From: Saprospiraceae bacterium
Lineage (GTDB): Bacteria; Bacteroidota; Bacteroidia; Chitinophagales; Saprospiraceae
DNA: 64,000 bases
NCBI GenBank assembly: GCA_016710585.1
Contig: JADJVN010000006.1
Span: 62,001-126,000, forward strand
Direction: 5' to 3'
The notes under the pieces were generated by a model. It saw nothing but the letters and a program-made list of their open reading frames with translations, did no database searches and was not told the DNA's origin. Positions 38,552 to 48,129 of this stretch are shown one piece after another. Made by a program: the position numbers and the translations under genes. Numbering within the stretch: position 1 is the first letter of the stretch; the number at the start of each line of letters is the position of its first letter.

Positions 38552-39949
38552 TTAATCTTGAAGAAAATATCTAACTACAGTACTGGTCGCAATGCCAGTA
38601 TTTGCACTTGTTTCTTTAAATAATGCTGTATTTCTTTTTTCTACTTCTTTATTAGGATTTGAGATAAAATTACTAATTTCTATAAATAAATTTTCAAACG
38701 AATATACTACTAAATAGCCTCCTAAATCCTTTAACTTTTTTAGATGTGGAAAATCTAACAACCTTCTTGCTGACTTCCAATATTCCAAATTTTCATCCCC
38801 ATCAAATGCAGTCACAATAACTGGTATATTACACGACAATGCCTCAATACATAAAGTACTTCCACTGTTAATACAAATTTTTGAATGAACTAACAATTGA
38901 GACAATTTTATCATATCTTCTTGTTCCATACTCCACTGCATTTTACTCTTTTTCAATAAAGGGTTATCCACTCCAATTCTATTTGATTGAAGCTTAATTA
39001 ATCTTGGTAACCAACTTAAATCAGCCATATAACCTTGAACATTCTGTGGATGGGGTCGAATTACCATTTGCATGTCATCACCAAATTGGCCATTGTTAAT
39101 AGCCAAAATTAATTGCTCTACAATCTCAATCTCTTTAGGTGCAAAGCGTGGAGAACTCATTCCAAAAAACAAATATGGTTTTTCAGGATTTAGCCCCAAT
39201 TGTATTAGATACTTTTTGAAATCTGGTTTTGACTTACTCTCATAATGGACATCAAAGTGTGGCACTCCACAAATTGCAATTCTTTCAGAACTTATTCTAT
39301 AATAATCCATTATCTCATCTTTCATGATGGATCCCCAAGCAATATACCTCTTAGATAACTCAGGGAAATGTCCTTTACAAGTGATATTATCCCAACTTAA
39401 CAAATGAATTACTGTTGTGGTGGTCAAATTATTATTACCTGCTTTCAACAACATTGCTTCATTAAAACTTACAGGATAGGTAGAAATCAAAAATTTGGGA
39501 TTTAACATTTTGATCAGATATTCTGCATCATTTGAAATCAAATGTCTTTGTTCCTTTGATTTATACCATTTTCTAATTACCGGAAATTTTTTAATTAGTT
39601 TAAATACTAAATATAAAACTCTTGGCCTTAAGTGATTCCATGGATTAACTGATGTATTGTATTTTAGAGACCAAACATGCTTTTCTTTCAACGCTACATT
39701 TAAATCAATATCTTCCAAGAAATACTTACGCGACTCAGAATACTGATTCGTCCAAAAATTTGAACTAGGATTGAACTCATACAACCCAACTTCATTTTCC
39801 TTGCAATAAATTTTTAAATTATCATCTTCCTTATCTGGTGATATTAAAGCTACCTTTTTTCCAGATTGAACAAGCTTTCCTAAAAGATTAGTCTGAGTAA
39901 CCATCCTGGATGCAAATCCATGAGAAACAATATATGCTATATCAATCAA
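38552..39949 (-). CDS. surface carbohydrate biosynthesis protein with CDP-glycerol-transferase-like fold
   Basis: A 465-residue soluble protein. The N-terminus DIAYIVSHGFASRMVTQTNLL, the central WGSIMKDEIMDYY and ICGVPHFDVHY, and the C-terminal VIRPHPQN with LSQLLVHSKICINSGSTLCIEALSCNIPVIV look like GT-B enzymes related to CDP-glycerol glycerophosphotransferases and UDP-GlcNAc epimerase-like proteins. I cannot choose between transferase types. The start is a TTG at 39949. It lies 45 bases behind the flippase gene. Confidence 0.7.
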   Translation of the reverse strand: MIDIAYIVSHGFASRMVTQTNLLGKLVQSGKKVALISPDKEDDNLKIYCKENEVGLYEFNPSSNFWTNQYSESRKYFLEDIDLNVALKEKHVWSLKYNTSVNPWNHLRPRVLYLVFKLIKKFPVIRKWYKSKEQRHLISNDAEYLIKMLNPKFLISTYPVSFNEAMLLKAGNNNLTTTTVIHLLSWDNITCKGHFPELSKRYIAWGSIMKDEIMDYYRISSERIAICGVPHFDVHYESKSKPDFKKYLIQLGLNPEKPYLFFGMSSPRFAPKEIEIVEQLILAINNGQFGDDMQMVIRPHPQNVQGYMADLSWLPRLIKLQSNRIGVDNPLLKKSKMQWSMEQEDMIKLSQLLVHSKICINSGSTLCIEALSCNIPVIVTAFDGDENLEYWKSARRLLDFPHLKKLKDLGGYLVVYSFENLFIEISNFISNPNKEVEKRNTALFKETSANTGIATSTVVRYFLQD

Positions 39950-39994
39950 CTTGAATACAAATTATTATAGTAAAACCTTTTATTAATTCTCATT

Positions 39995-41427
39995 TTATTT
40001 AACAGCCTTCAAATAAGCCAAAGCACCAAAAAAATCATTTCTAATTAGAAGAACATAAATTGGTGCTATTAGCACAATAGACAACCCTGCTATAATAAAA
40101 TAGGTGTATATACTAAAATTAATTATTTTTAATGAATAAAGGTACAATACTAAACAAGGTATAAAAATAGCAACTATTTTTATACCTATTTGTAAAAAAT
40201 TTAACTTATCAACAGTACAATTAAATATAATCAAAACAGATAGATTAACTACGAGATAGGTGATCAATGTTAAATGTGAAATCCATTTTAAATCTAAATC
40301 CCTTATCCAATAAAGTGGAATCATTAGAAGTATTGCAGCTGCTACTCCAATAATACTTGCATAAGTTACTTTATTAGACAACTCAATCCTATTTAATATA
40401 AGAACAAAATAATTTCGCCATCTTAGAATAAATACTGATAATAGAAAAACAAAAATATTAGGAATAATGCTCTCATACTTTGGTAAAAAAAGGAAAATAG
40501 CAATTGACATGCCAAAATTAACTATTAATATAATCATAATCGAGATTATAGAATCTCGATACATCATGTCCAATAATTCATTCGTAACAGTAGGGTTAGA
40601 CTTCAATTCGTCATGCTGGTATTGTGATATTTTTTCAAGAAATATTTGACCTTGAACTTCAATAAAAATACCCATAATACTATTTACTATGCCTGCAATC
40701 ATAATACAAAAAGCGTAGTACCCATAATCGGTTGCCCGATCTTGAAGAAAAAACTTAAGTAATAGCAAATCAATGCTCAAAGACAATTGATTTGCCAATG
40801 AGCTAAACCACAATGACTTTCCTATTAAAAATTTTGATTTTAATACCCCAACATCTATACCTTCAAAAGAAACTTTAAAATAATCGCGATATCTAACTAT
40901 TAAATACAACAATCCTAATTGTGTCCCCAATAATAGACCAGTAACTCCCCAAATATATCCTAATAAAATAAAAAAAACTAATCCTATGACTTGTGAAATT
41001 AAATCTTCCTTTGCTAACAGATTAAATTTTAATTCAATTCTTAACCTAATCAATACATAAAATGCAAATAAAGTAGCACAACTTGAAAATGAAATTAATA
41101 AGCTTTCTAATAAACTAATTGAATCCGGAATAAAAAAAAAACAAAGCAGAAAGGAAGCTATTGCCCCGACATATAATCCTATCACAGAAAACTGAATAGC
41201 GCTATTTAACTGAACTTGATTATTTTTAACCTTGAATAATGGAAAATCAAATAGGTAACTGATCCAAAATGCAAATATTGACTATAATTCATCAATGTAA
41301 GGGTATAGCGATAAATACCAAGCAATTGTGGACTTAAAAAAGGAACTACTATTAAATTTTTCAGGATTCCTAATAATCGACTGAACACATTTCTAAAAAA
41401 TAAAAATCTTAAACTAACTTCTTTCAC
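39995..41427 (-). CDS. polysaccharide flippase (Wzx, frameshifted)
   Basis: An approximately 475-residue membrane protein of about twelve to fourteen helices that would move lipid-linked repeat units across the inner membrane. The N-terminal amphipathic start SLRFLFFRNVFSRLLGILKNLIVVPFLSPQLLGIYRY and later helices (for example SLLISFSSCATLFAFYVLI) fit the MATE/Wzx superfamily. The frame is broken near 41240: FGSVTYLI continues as FPLFKVKNNQVQLNSAIQFS only in another frame. The start is uncertain. GTG 41427 gives a 14-base overlap with the preceding gene, and ATG 41460 gives a longer one. Confidence 0.78.
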
Positions 41428-42661
41428 CAACGCTTCTAAGAATTGAATCCAACTTAACAATAGCTACCTCTGCTGAAATTTCAGAATTAAAAGTATTAAT
41501 TGCATTTATTTCAAGAATCCTTCGTCTCTCTTTTCTAAATTTTAAGTCGTAAATTGCCTCAGCAAGTCCGACTCCATCTTTAGCCAAAATACAATTATAA
41601 CCATCCTCCAATTCTGGCATCCCCTTACTATTTGCAATATGAGCAATTACACATTTTCCATAACTCATCGCCTCTGCAATCCTTGTTCTAAATCCATGTT
41701 CAATAGGTATAGTCACCAAAACTATATCTGCAAATTTCCATTCATCAACTAAATCTTCAACAAAACCCACTAAATTACAACTTGGGTTTAATAAAATTCT
41801 TTGTTTAATATCTGCTCTCATTACTCCATGACCAACAAATCTAAACTCAGTGTCTAATTCGTTTTGATTCAACAATGCATAGTGCGGCAATACTTCATCA
41901 AGAAATAACTCATGTCCTAATTGACTAGCAACACCTTTGAATGATCCGACTATTAAAATGCGATACTTATTATTTGTGAAAATGAAATTCTCAAAACTCA
42001 CCATCTGCTTAGGCAATGGATGCGGCAGATATGATACATTCTGAAACCCTCTTTCCTGCAGTTCTATACTATGATTAAAGGCATGTTCCACAATTCTATT
42101 TGAGAATTTCAAATAGTTATAAAAAACATCGATATTCTGATCTTGTGCATAATTACTTAGACCATTTCGAATATTTTTCAGTACATTCCCTTTCTTCCAT
42201 CTCTCCCATCTTCTTCTATAATACTCTTCTATAAGATCTACCATAAAAGCAATTCTTGGAACTTTTACTTCAACAATATTCATTCCGACTATTGATCTAA
42301 TGTCATATGCGCAAATCAAATCAAAATGTTCATTATTAATTATGTCTTGAATATTGTTGATATCACTCTCTTGAAAAAATGTTCCATACTTATTCCGAAA
42401 GAAAAGCAACTTAAACTTGTAAAAAAAACTTTTCCTGGTCCGCTTTCGATTAAATTTAATAGTAATTGAATCAGTGTTTTTAAACTCATCTAGGCATTCT
42501 TGGACCTGTTCTTCTGAAATTGAATCTATAAAAATCAAATTCAATTTGTAATTTAATTTGATTAGTATATTACACAAAGCAAATACTAAAACCCTATTTC
42601 CATTGCCAGTTGCACTTGGTATACTAGTTTGATCTAATAAGAAAATAATTTGCTTCTTCAC
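41414..42661 (-). CDS. glycosyltransferase (GT-B fold)
   Basis: A 415-residue protein with a first strand KKQIIFLLDQTSIPSATGNGNRV and a donor half with YRILIVGSFKGVASQLGHELFL. A family-4-like end carries ADIVLVTIPIEHGFRTRIAEAMSYGKCVIAH and a conserved Glu. It begins with GTG, overlapping the stop of the CMP-sugar synthase gene (GTGA). Because it follows neuA directly it is a candidate for the transfer of the nonulosonic acid, but this is inferred from position and the fold is not that of classical sialyltransferases. Confidence 0.8.
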   Translation of the reverse strand: MKKQIIFLLDQTSIPSATGNGNRVLVFALCNILIKLNYKLNLIFIDSISEEQVQECLDEFKNTDSITIKFNRKRTRKSFFYKFKLLFFRNKYGTFFQESDINNIQDIINNEHFDLICAYDIRSIVGMNIVEVKVPRIAFMVDLIEEYYRRRWERWKKGNVLKNIRNGLSNYAQDQNIDVFYNYLKFSNRIVEHAFNHSIELQERGFQNVSYLPHPLPKQMVSFENFIFTNNKYRILIVGSFKGVASQLGHELFLDEVLPHYALLNQNELDTEFRFVGHGVMRADIKQRILLNPSCNLVGFVEDLVDEWKFADIVLVTIPIEHGFRTRIAEAMSYGKCVIAHIANSKGMPELEDGYNCILAKDGVGLAEAIYDLKFRKERRRILEINAINTFNSEISAEVAIVKLDSILRSVGERS

Positions 42662-43338
42662 AACTTATTTATTAAAAACTCCGCCATCCCCCAATCCATC
42701 TCATCATTAATATCCAATGATCTCTCACGTGGCATAACATAAGCCATACATGGTTCTGTGATAATATTACCAGATCGAATAGTTTCTACACGAGAAACAT
42801 ATACTGATCCATTGCGAATATAAAGCTCTGGTAATTCGTGTGCGATCATTTTATCTTCTTCACCTTTGAAGTAAGAAATAAGCTGACCTTGTTTGATTAA
42901 TTTAATTTTACTCGGTTGTAATGCATGATCTAATTTTACTACAGATGCTGCAGATTTTGCATGATCATTTTCTAACAATACATTTATAGTTTGATCAATG
43001 TCCATTGCCTGTGTAAAGGGAGAACTAACCTGAATAATAGCAACGATATCATATTTCTCCTCTTGTGAATCTAATGTATGAAGTACAAATTCTATTGCAA
43101 GAGATTTGTCTTGAGAAATTTCTTCTGGTCTTTCTAAGGCTATAACTTCAGAATAATTCTTTGCAATATTCAATATATCGAGATCATCGCTGCTTACGAC
43201 AATCTTAGTAAGTAACTTTGACTCAATACAAGTTTCTATAGTGTAACGCACCAATTCTTTACCATTAAGCAAACGTTTATTTTTATTTGGCACTCGCTTT
43301 GACCCTGCCCTTGCAGGTATGATTCCTAGTATTTTCAA
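42658..43338 (-). CDS. neuA: CMP-nonulosonate (acylneuraminate) cytidylyltransferase
   Basis: A 226-residue enzyme that activates sialic acid or a related nonulosonic acid with CTP. The nucleotide-binding signature IIPARAGSKRVPNKN is at residues 5-19, followed by VVSSDD, ERPEEISQD and IIQVSSPFT. The C-terminal RSLDINDEMDW is the metal-site region. The start is TTG at 43338, three bases into the upstream stop (TTGA). The signature starts four residues later, which leaves no room for another start. It works downstream of neuB and neuC in the same operon. Confidence 0.93.
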   Translation of the reverse strand: MKILGIIPARAGSKRVPNKNKRLLNGKELVRYTIETCIESKLLTKIVVSSDDLDILNIAKNYSEVIALERPEEISQDKSLAIEFVLHTLDSQEEKYDIVAIIQVSSPFTQAMDIDQTINVLLENDHAKSAASVVKLDHALQPSKIKLIKQGQLISYFKGEEDKMIAHELPELYIRNGSVYVSRVETIRSGNIITEPCMAYVMPRERSLDINDEMDWGMAEFLINKL

Positions 43339-44294
43339 TTTTGGGATTGATGAATATTCAGAACTAATTTATCTGCTAAAAACTTTTCTGTCTTTGCAAA
43401 TGATTCGTAAGTATTACCACCTATATGTGGTGTAATGATCAAATTCGAATTCGATTTTGAATATTTCACCAATTCGGAATTTAGAATATTTGGCTCGCCT
43501 TCTAATACATCCAAGGCTGCACCTTTGATTTTATTTGATACTAATGCATCGAGCAAGTCTTTATCGTTTACTATGGCTCCACGACTTGTATTGACTAGGA
43601 TTGCATTTGTTGCCATTTTAAACAACAAATTTTTATCTATGATACCCTTTGTCGAATAATTTAATGGTATATGAATACTTACAATGTCACAATTCTCAAA
43701 TAATGATTCTATGCTATTCAATTTTACACAATATGAATCTGCAATTTTTTCTTCGACATCAAAGTAAAATATATCGCAATCAAAAGCATGAAAATACTTT
43801 GCTACAATTTTACCTAATCTACCATATCCAAGTATGCCTACCTTTTTATTAAACAGTTCATTCCCTCGATAAGCATCGCGATTCCAATTTCCTGATTGAA
43901 CATCCGTTATAGCAGGATGAATTTTTCTTAGCAAGGCGAGAGTTAATGCAATAGTATGCTCTGCTGTTGCTCTCACATTCTTTAAGAAATCAACTTCACC
44001 TCTTAAACAAATAATCTGTATTCCCAATTCATTACATAGTTTTTCATCTATATGATCTATACCTGTTACAGGATTCAACAAATACTTACATTTCGTACTT
44101 TTATCCAAAACAGTTGAATCAAGTTTATGTGCCAATCGAAACCAAAAAATATCTACTTGTTTTAAAATTTCCTTTAACAATATATTCCTTTCAAAATCTA
44201 CAATTTCAAACTGGTTCTTCAGTTGCTGCAACACATCATTGGAGAAATCATTTCTTTCAGCGATATATAGTTTCAGTTTTGGCACAATGGACAA
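43335..44294 (-). CDS. D-2-hydroxyacid dehydrogenase, NAD-dependent
   Basis: A 319-residue enzyme of the phosphoglycerate/formate/glycerate dehydrogenase family. It has the NAD site KVGILGYGRLGKIVAKYF, the arginine-bearing NTSRGAIVNDKDLLDAL, a glutamate in ALDVLEGEP and the catalytic histidine in ITPHIGGNTYE. VRATAEHTIALTLALLR is also typical. The start is TTG (44294) directly after the upstream stop; GTG at 44285 is an alternative. It sits between the acyltransferase and neuA. No 2-hydroxyacid step is part of the usual sialic acid route, so its role in this glycan is unexplained. Confidence 0.88.
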   Translation of the reverse strand: MSIVPKLKLYIAERNDFSNDVLQQLKNQFEIVDFERNILLKEILKQVDIFWFRLAHKLDSTVLDKSTKCKYLLNPVTGIDHIDEKLCNELGIQIICLRGEVDFLKNVRATAEHTIALTLALLRKIHPAITDVQSGNWNRDAYRGNELFNKKVGILGYGRLGKIVAKYFHAFDCDIFYFDVEEKIADSYCVKLNSIESLFENCDIVSIHIPLNYSTKGIIDKNLLFKMATNAILVNTSRGAIVNDKDLLDALVSNKIKGAALDVLEGEPNILNSELVKYSKSNSNLIITPHIGGNTYESFAKTEKFLADKLVLNIHQSQN

Positions 44295-45302
44295 TTATTT
44301 CATTTTCAAAATAGAAAAAAAGGTAGTATTTGCATACTTCACAAGTGGTTTTTCAATAAACTTGCTCAAAAAATACGATAAACCTAAAATAAAAATTAAT
44401 GGTATAAGTATTATCAAAACACTTATTGAATCATAAAAAGGAACTAATGATTTCATAATCACATAACCTATATTCATGTGAGTCAAATACAAAACATAGG
44501 AAATATATCCTAGAAATTGAAAAAATTTAGATTCCAAAAAATTGAATACCTCAGATTCCAAAAAGTAGAATACACCTATAATTACGATTAATATAATGGC
44601 CTCAATATTCTGATCCAAATTATTCTTTTAAAATACAAATATGATAATGTTGCTAAAATAATCATTAATAACTCAATAAATGGCTTGGTACTTTTTAATG
44701 ACAATTGATAAAAACATATACCAATAATAAACAGAAAATTATAATTATTCAACAATACTAATGATTTAATAATATTTACATCACTATAAAACAAATTAAC
44801 TATCAAAGAAATTAACATCCATACTCCACATAATAGTCTCCAATTATTTTTTTGTTTAAAAACTAACACTAAAGCTATCATGCCATAAAATATCAATTCA
44901 AAATATAAGGACCAATATACACCATCCACATTTTTTTACCAAATACGATTGGTATCATAGTGAAATTAAAAAGAAATCAATAGTTGGAACTACTCTATTC
45001 GATAAATGTCCTAACTTTGTCACAAAAAAGGTTATTATCATACATATCCAAAAAATTGGATAAAGTCTAGAAAATCTCTTAACTAAAAATTCTTTATAAT
45101 TTTCAACATTCTTGATAGAGTTATAAATTACAAACCCACTAATTATAAAAAATAATTCAACACCTATAAAGCCATATTTAAAATCGAATTTCTCATTAAA
45201 CGGTAATGAATAATCATCTCTATAATTTGAAGTATAATGAAATAGAACTACACTTAAAGCAGCAATACCCCTTAATCCATCTATTTTCTTTATCCTATTC
45301 AA
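44295..45302 (-). pseudogene. membrane acyltransferase, OafA/YrhL type (three frameshifts)
   Basis: The reading frames together give an approximately 335-residue acyltransferase-3 protein. The N-terminus IDGLRGIAALSVVLFHY has the family Arg and His, and FIGVELFFIISGFVIY follows. The middle has VDGVYWSLYFELIFYG with the conserved W-S-L-x-x-E, and the end carries LGYISYVLYLTHMNIG. One A is missing near 44946 and one in the A run near 44937, and a third break lies near 44625. It would O-acetylate a sugar of the glycan. The start is TTG overlapping the neuC stop (TTGA). Confidence 0.85.
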
Positions 45303-46450
45303 TATGAAATCTTCTTATCAAAAGTAAATTCAGCTTTACTCAAAACATCTGCAATCATAACACCTGATTCTCCACTTCCATAAATCAAATCGTTGTCATA
45401 TCTTCCATGAAGGATTTGTTTATGTATTGCAGCTTTAATTTCATCCTTATTATAATCGACGTCAATAATATTCTGCCCTCTTTCTCTTCCTCCTTGACGT
45501 GAACCAATATTCACTACTGGTACTCCAAGATAAGCGCACTCTCTAACACCAACACTAGAATTTCCGATCAAACATTTCGAATGATAAAGCAGCTCTAAAA
45601 AATCAGTTGGTTCCATATTCTTAAAAAAATGAATATTCTGTGGATTATGTTTTTCACGAAAGCTTCTCATTCCCTTTGATGTTCCATCTGCTCCTGCATC
45701 CACATTTGGCCAAAACCAAAAAGTTGGAATATTGAGTTGATGGATTGCAAGTAATGTCTCAAGTACATGTTTTTTTGAATCTGAATATTCTGTCGTAACA
45801 GGATGTTGCATCACGACCAAATATCCATCGTGAATATCAATCATTGAGCCTACACCACCATATTTTTGAAATGGATCAAAACTCAATTGAGACATAGAAA
45901 TCATTTCTTTCGCAATGTCTATTGAAGGACATCCAGTATTGATTACTTTCTCTGGATTTTCACCCATTTTGATTACTCGATTTCTTGCATCTTCACTAGC
46001 GACCAAATGCAAATCCGCCAATTTGGTAATGGCATGTCGCACTTTCTCATCGATATTTCCTGTGACTTCGCCACCTTGAATATGCACAAGTGGAATATTC
46101 ATATAACTCGCTGCAATTGCTGTAGCCATGGTTTCAAAACGATCTGCGACTGTGACGACTGCATCTGGATTCAATCGCTCAAACACGGAACTCAATTCAA
46201 GAATTCCCAATCCAGTTGTTTTCGCTTGAGCCGTGAGATTTTCACCTTCTAGGATATTAAATACTTTTGCAGCTACTTTGAATCCATCTTTTTCAATATA
46301 ATTTATTGCAGTACCATATCTTTCAAGTAACGCAGATGCTGCTATAACCAATTGCAATTCTAATTCTGGATGAGCATCAATAGCTCGTAGAGCTGTTTTG
46401 ATCCTACTATAAGAAGGCCTTGCAGTAACTACTACACAGATTTTTTTCAT
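45299..46450 (-). CDS. neuC: UDP-N-acetylglucosamine 2-epimerase, hydrolysing
   Basis: A 383-residue GT-B-like enzyme that releases N-acetylmannosamine (or a 2,4-diamino relative) from the UDP sugar. Signatures are VVVTARPSYSRIKTAL at the N-terminus, PLVHIQGGEVTGNIDEKVRHAITKLAD, and LIGNSSVGVRECAYLGVPVVNIGSRQGGRERG with the active-site Glu and Arg. It starts three bases after neuB. No legionaminic acid pathway dehydratase is adjacent, so N-acetylmannosamine is the simplest product. That choice is an inference. Confidence 0.92.
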   Translation of the reverse strand: MKKICVVVTARPSYSRIKTALRAIDAHPELELQLVIAASALLERYGTAINYIEKDGFKVAAKVFNILEGENLTAQAKTTGLGILELSSVFERLNPDAVVTVADRFETMATAIAASYMNIPLVHIQGGEVTGNIDEKVRHAITKLADLHLVASEDARNRVIKMGENPEKVINTGCPSIDIAKEMISMSQLSFDPFQKYGGVGSMIDIHDGYLVVMQHPVTTEYSDSKKHVLETLLAIHQLNIPTFWFWPNVDAGADGTSKGMRSFREKHNPQNIHFFKNMEPTDFLELLYHSKCLIGNSSVGVRECAYLGVPVVNIGSRQGGRERGQNIIDVDYNKDEIKAAIHKQILHGRYDNDLIYGSGESGVMIADVLSKAEFTFDKKISY

Positions 46451-46453
46451 GAA

Positions 46454-47464
46454 CTAAATTTCAAGTTGTTCGAAATTTACAAAATCCCATTGCTTTAAAT
46501 CTACTCTTGTTTTTTTACCAAGTATTTCTTGATATCGCGAAGCAGGAATCCCTTTGCTGCCTGGTTTTTTTGATTCCAAATCTTGGATTCTTATTATGTC
46601 ACCAGCTTGGATATTTTTATTTACACAAAGTGATTTGCCAAACATGGTTTTTAGCTCCTTGTATTTTTCGATATCATTTTTTTCTACTTGAGTTTGTAGT
46701 GATTCCCTTATTTGATGAACACCTTTTACTAATGTTTTTATTTCATTTATTTCTAATGAGGCTTTTGCATCTGGACCAAACATTCGTCTATCAAACACTG
46801 CGTGAAATTCTAAAATTTCAGCTCCCAAACTAGTTGCCGCTAAACATGCAAAAATATCACCTGAATGATCAGAGAACCCGATTGGTACTTGATATCGCTT
46901 TTTCAATGCTGTAATCTCACTCAATCCCCATTGTGCAGGAACTGTAGGATATACTGTGGTGCATTGTAATATTGAATATTCGATATTTTGTTTTTGAAAT
47001 GAAGTAACTGCTTGATCCAACTCTGCATAATCACTCATTCCTGAAGAAAGTATGGTTGGCTTTTTTGTTTGTGCAATGCGATCCAACAAAAGCGTATTGC
47101 TCACTTCGCCCGAACCAATTTTATATCTCTTGACATTCAATTTTTCCAACAACTCTACCGCTGCAATTGAGAAAGGTGAAGAAATAAATTCCAATCCTTT
47201 TCGCTCACAATGATCTTTGATGCCTTCCCATTGCTCATGAGTAAACTCCATGCGTTTCCAATAATCGTACCTAGTCTTATCCACGTATGAAAACGGAACT
47301 CTAAATTGCTCAAATTCACTACTCTCAGCTTCAGCAATATGTGTTTGAAATTTCACAGCATCCACACCAGTCTCTGCCAAAGCATCGATATAGGAATGCA
47401 ATATTCCCAAGCTACCATCATGCGCTTGAGCTATTTCGGCAATGATAAATATATTGTTTTTCAT
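46454..47464 (-). CDS. neuB: N-acetylneuraminate (nonulosonate) synthase
   Basis: A 336-residue TIM-barrel synthase that condenses a six-carbon amino sugar with phosphoenolpyruvate. The barrel shows FIIAEIAQAHDGSL, AVKFQTH, YKIGSGEVSN, ILSSGMSDYAELDQA and IGFSDHSG. The C-terminal antifreeze-like SAF domain has AGDIIRIQDLESKKPGSKGI. It is the first gene of the minus-strand glycan operon, and three hairpins lie just upstream of its ATG. Class assignment among Neu, Leg and Pse synthases is not certain from reading alone. Confidence 0.93.
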   Translation of the reverse strand: MKNNIFIIAEIAQAHDGSLGILHSYIDALAETGVDAVKFQTHIAEAESSEFEQFRVPFSYVDKTRYDYWKRMEFTHEQWEGIKDHCERKGLEFISSPFSIAAVELLEKLNVKRYKIGSGEVSNTLLLDRIAQTKKPTILSSGMSDYAELDQAVTSFQKQNIEYSILQCTTVYPTVPAQWGLSEITALKKRYQVPIGFSDHSGDIFACLAATSLGAEILEFHAVFDRRMFGPDAKASLEINEIKTLVKGVHQIRESLQTQVEKNDIEKYKELKTMFGKSLCVNKNIQAGDIIRIQDLESKKPGSKGIPASRYQEILGKKTRVDLKQWDFVNFEQLEI

Positions 47465-47471
47465 TAAAACT

Positions 47472-47539
47472 AGAGAAGGCTTCGCCGTTCATGTGTTGCG
47501 ACAACACACACATTCACAAAGAGATAGCTACCTCTTTGC
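47472..47539 (-). promoter_or_regulatory. three consecutive hairpins in the neuB leader
   Basis: Counting toward the gene on the minus strand, the stems are CAAAGAG/CTCTTTG (47515-47538), TGTGTTG/CAACACA (47492-47508) and GGC-GAA-GCC flanked by GAA/TTC (about 47474-47489). All lie within 75 bases of the ATG. They could be a regulatory leader, a dispersed palindromic element, or a terminator for something on the plus strand. There is no long T run. Confidence 0.45.
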
Positions 47540-48059
47540 TTAGATTTTCATTCTATGCCAATTTAGACTTGGTAACAAGATCAAGGTAACGATAAGTCGC
47601 GCTTATTCTTTTGTTGAAAACCAATTCGAAATCAATTAACATAGATTGTAAAAAACAATGCAAAAATGCAAAGATTTCCCGACATATAAAAGAATATTAA
47701 TATGTTTTATGCTAAAAAATCAAAGCATTTTATATATAAATAAATTAATATGTATTTTTTAGTGGGTTTAATCGCTTCTACAGTATATATATTAAAAACT
47801 TTTAATATCAAAATTAGGCTCATTCATCTTAAAATCTTAAAATTTAAAAAAAATCGATCAGAAAAATGAATAAGCACCGGACTATATCAAAAATTAAATG
47901 GTCAAATAATCAAACATTATGCAAAATAAAGACAAATTCATTTAGATTTATATAAAACCCAATTTCTTAAATTTGATCAATTTTTAACCTAATTTTCTAT
48001 AGAATAGGCTATTTAGTTCTTTTTTTTATTAAAAATACATATTAAATAAATATTATATA
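47540..48059. other. AT-rich divergent intergenic region
   Basis: About 520 bases between the neuB leader and the promoter of the SdrD-B protein. It contains only short AT-rich words, a small hairpin ATAAG/CTTAT near 47592-47606, and one minus-strand TAATTTTG (47816-47809) that could be a distant -7 box for neuB. I see no open frame, RNA gene or repeat family. Confidence 0.4.
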
Positions 48060-48067
48060 TATATTTG
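48060..48067 (+). promoter_or_regulatory. -7 box before the SdrD-B protein
   Basis: TATATTTG matches TAnnTTTG and lies 63 bases before ATG 48130. A clear -33 TTG is not visible at the expected distance. Confidence 0.35.
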
Positions 48068-48129
48068 TACCCAGATCTGTAGAAGAAACCTACTCAAGGT
48101 CTCATTTTTCATACCAAAACCGACGTCAA

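Noticed and set aside
47540..48059. Hidden RNA gene or tRNA in the long intergenic region
   Set aside because: Very AT-rich, no cloverleaf or stable long stem could be found by reading.
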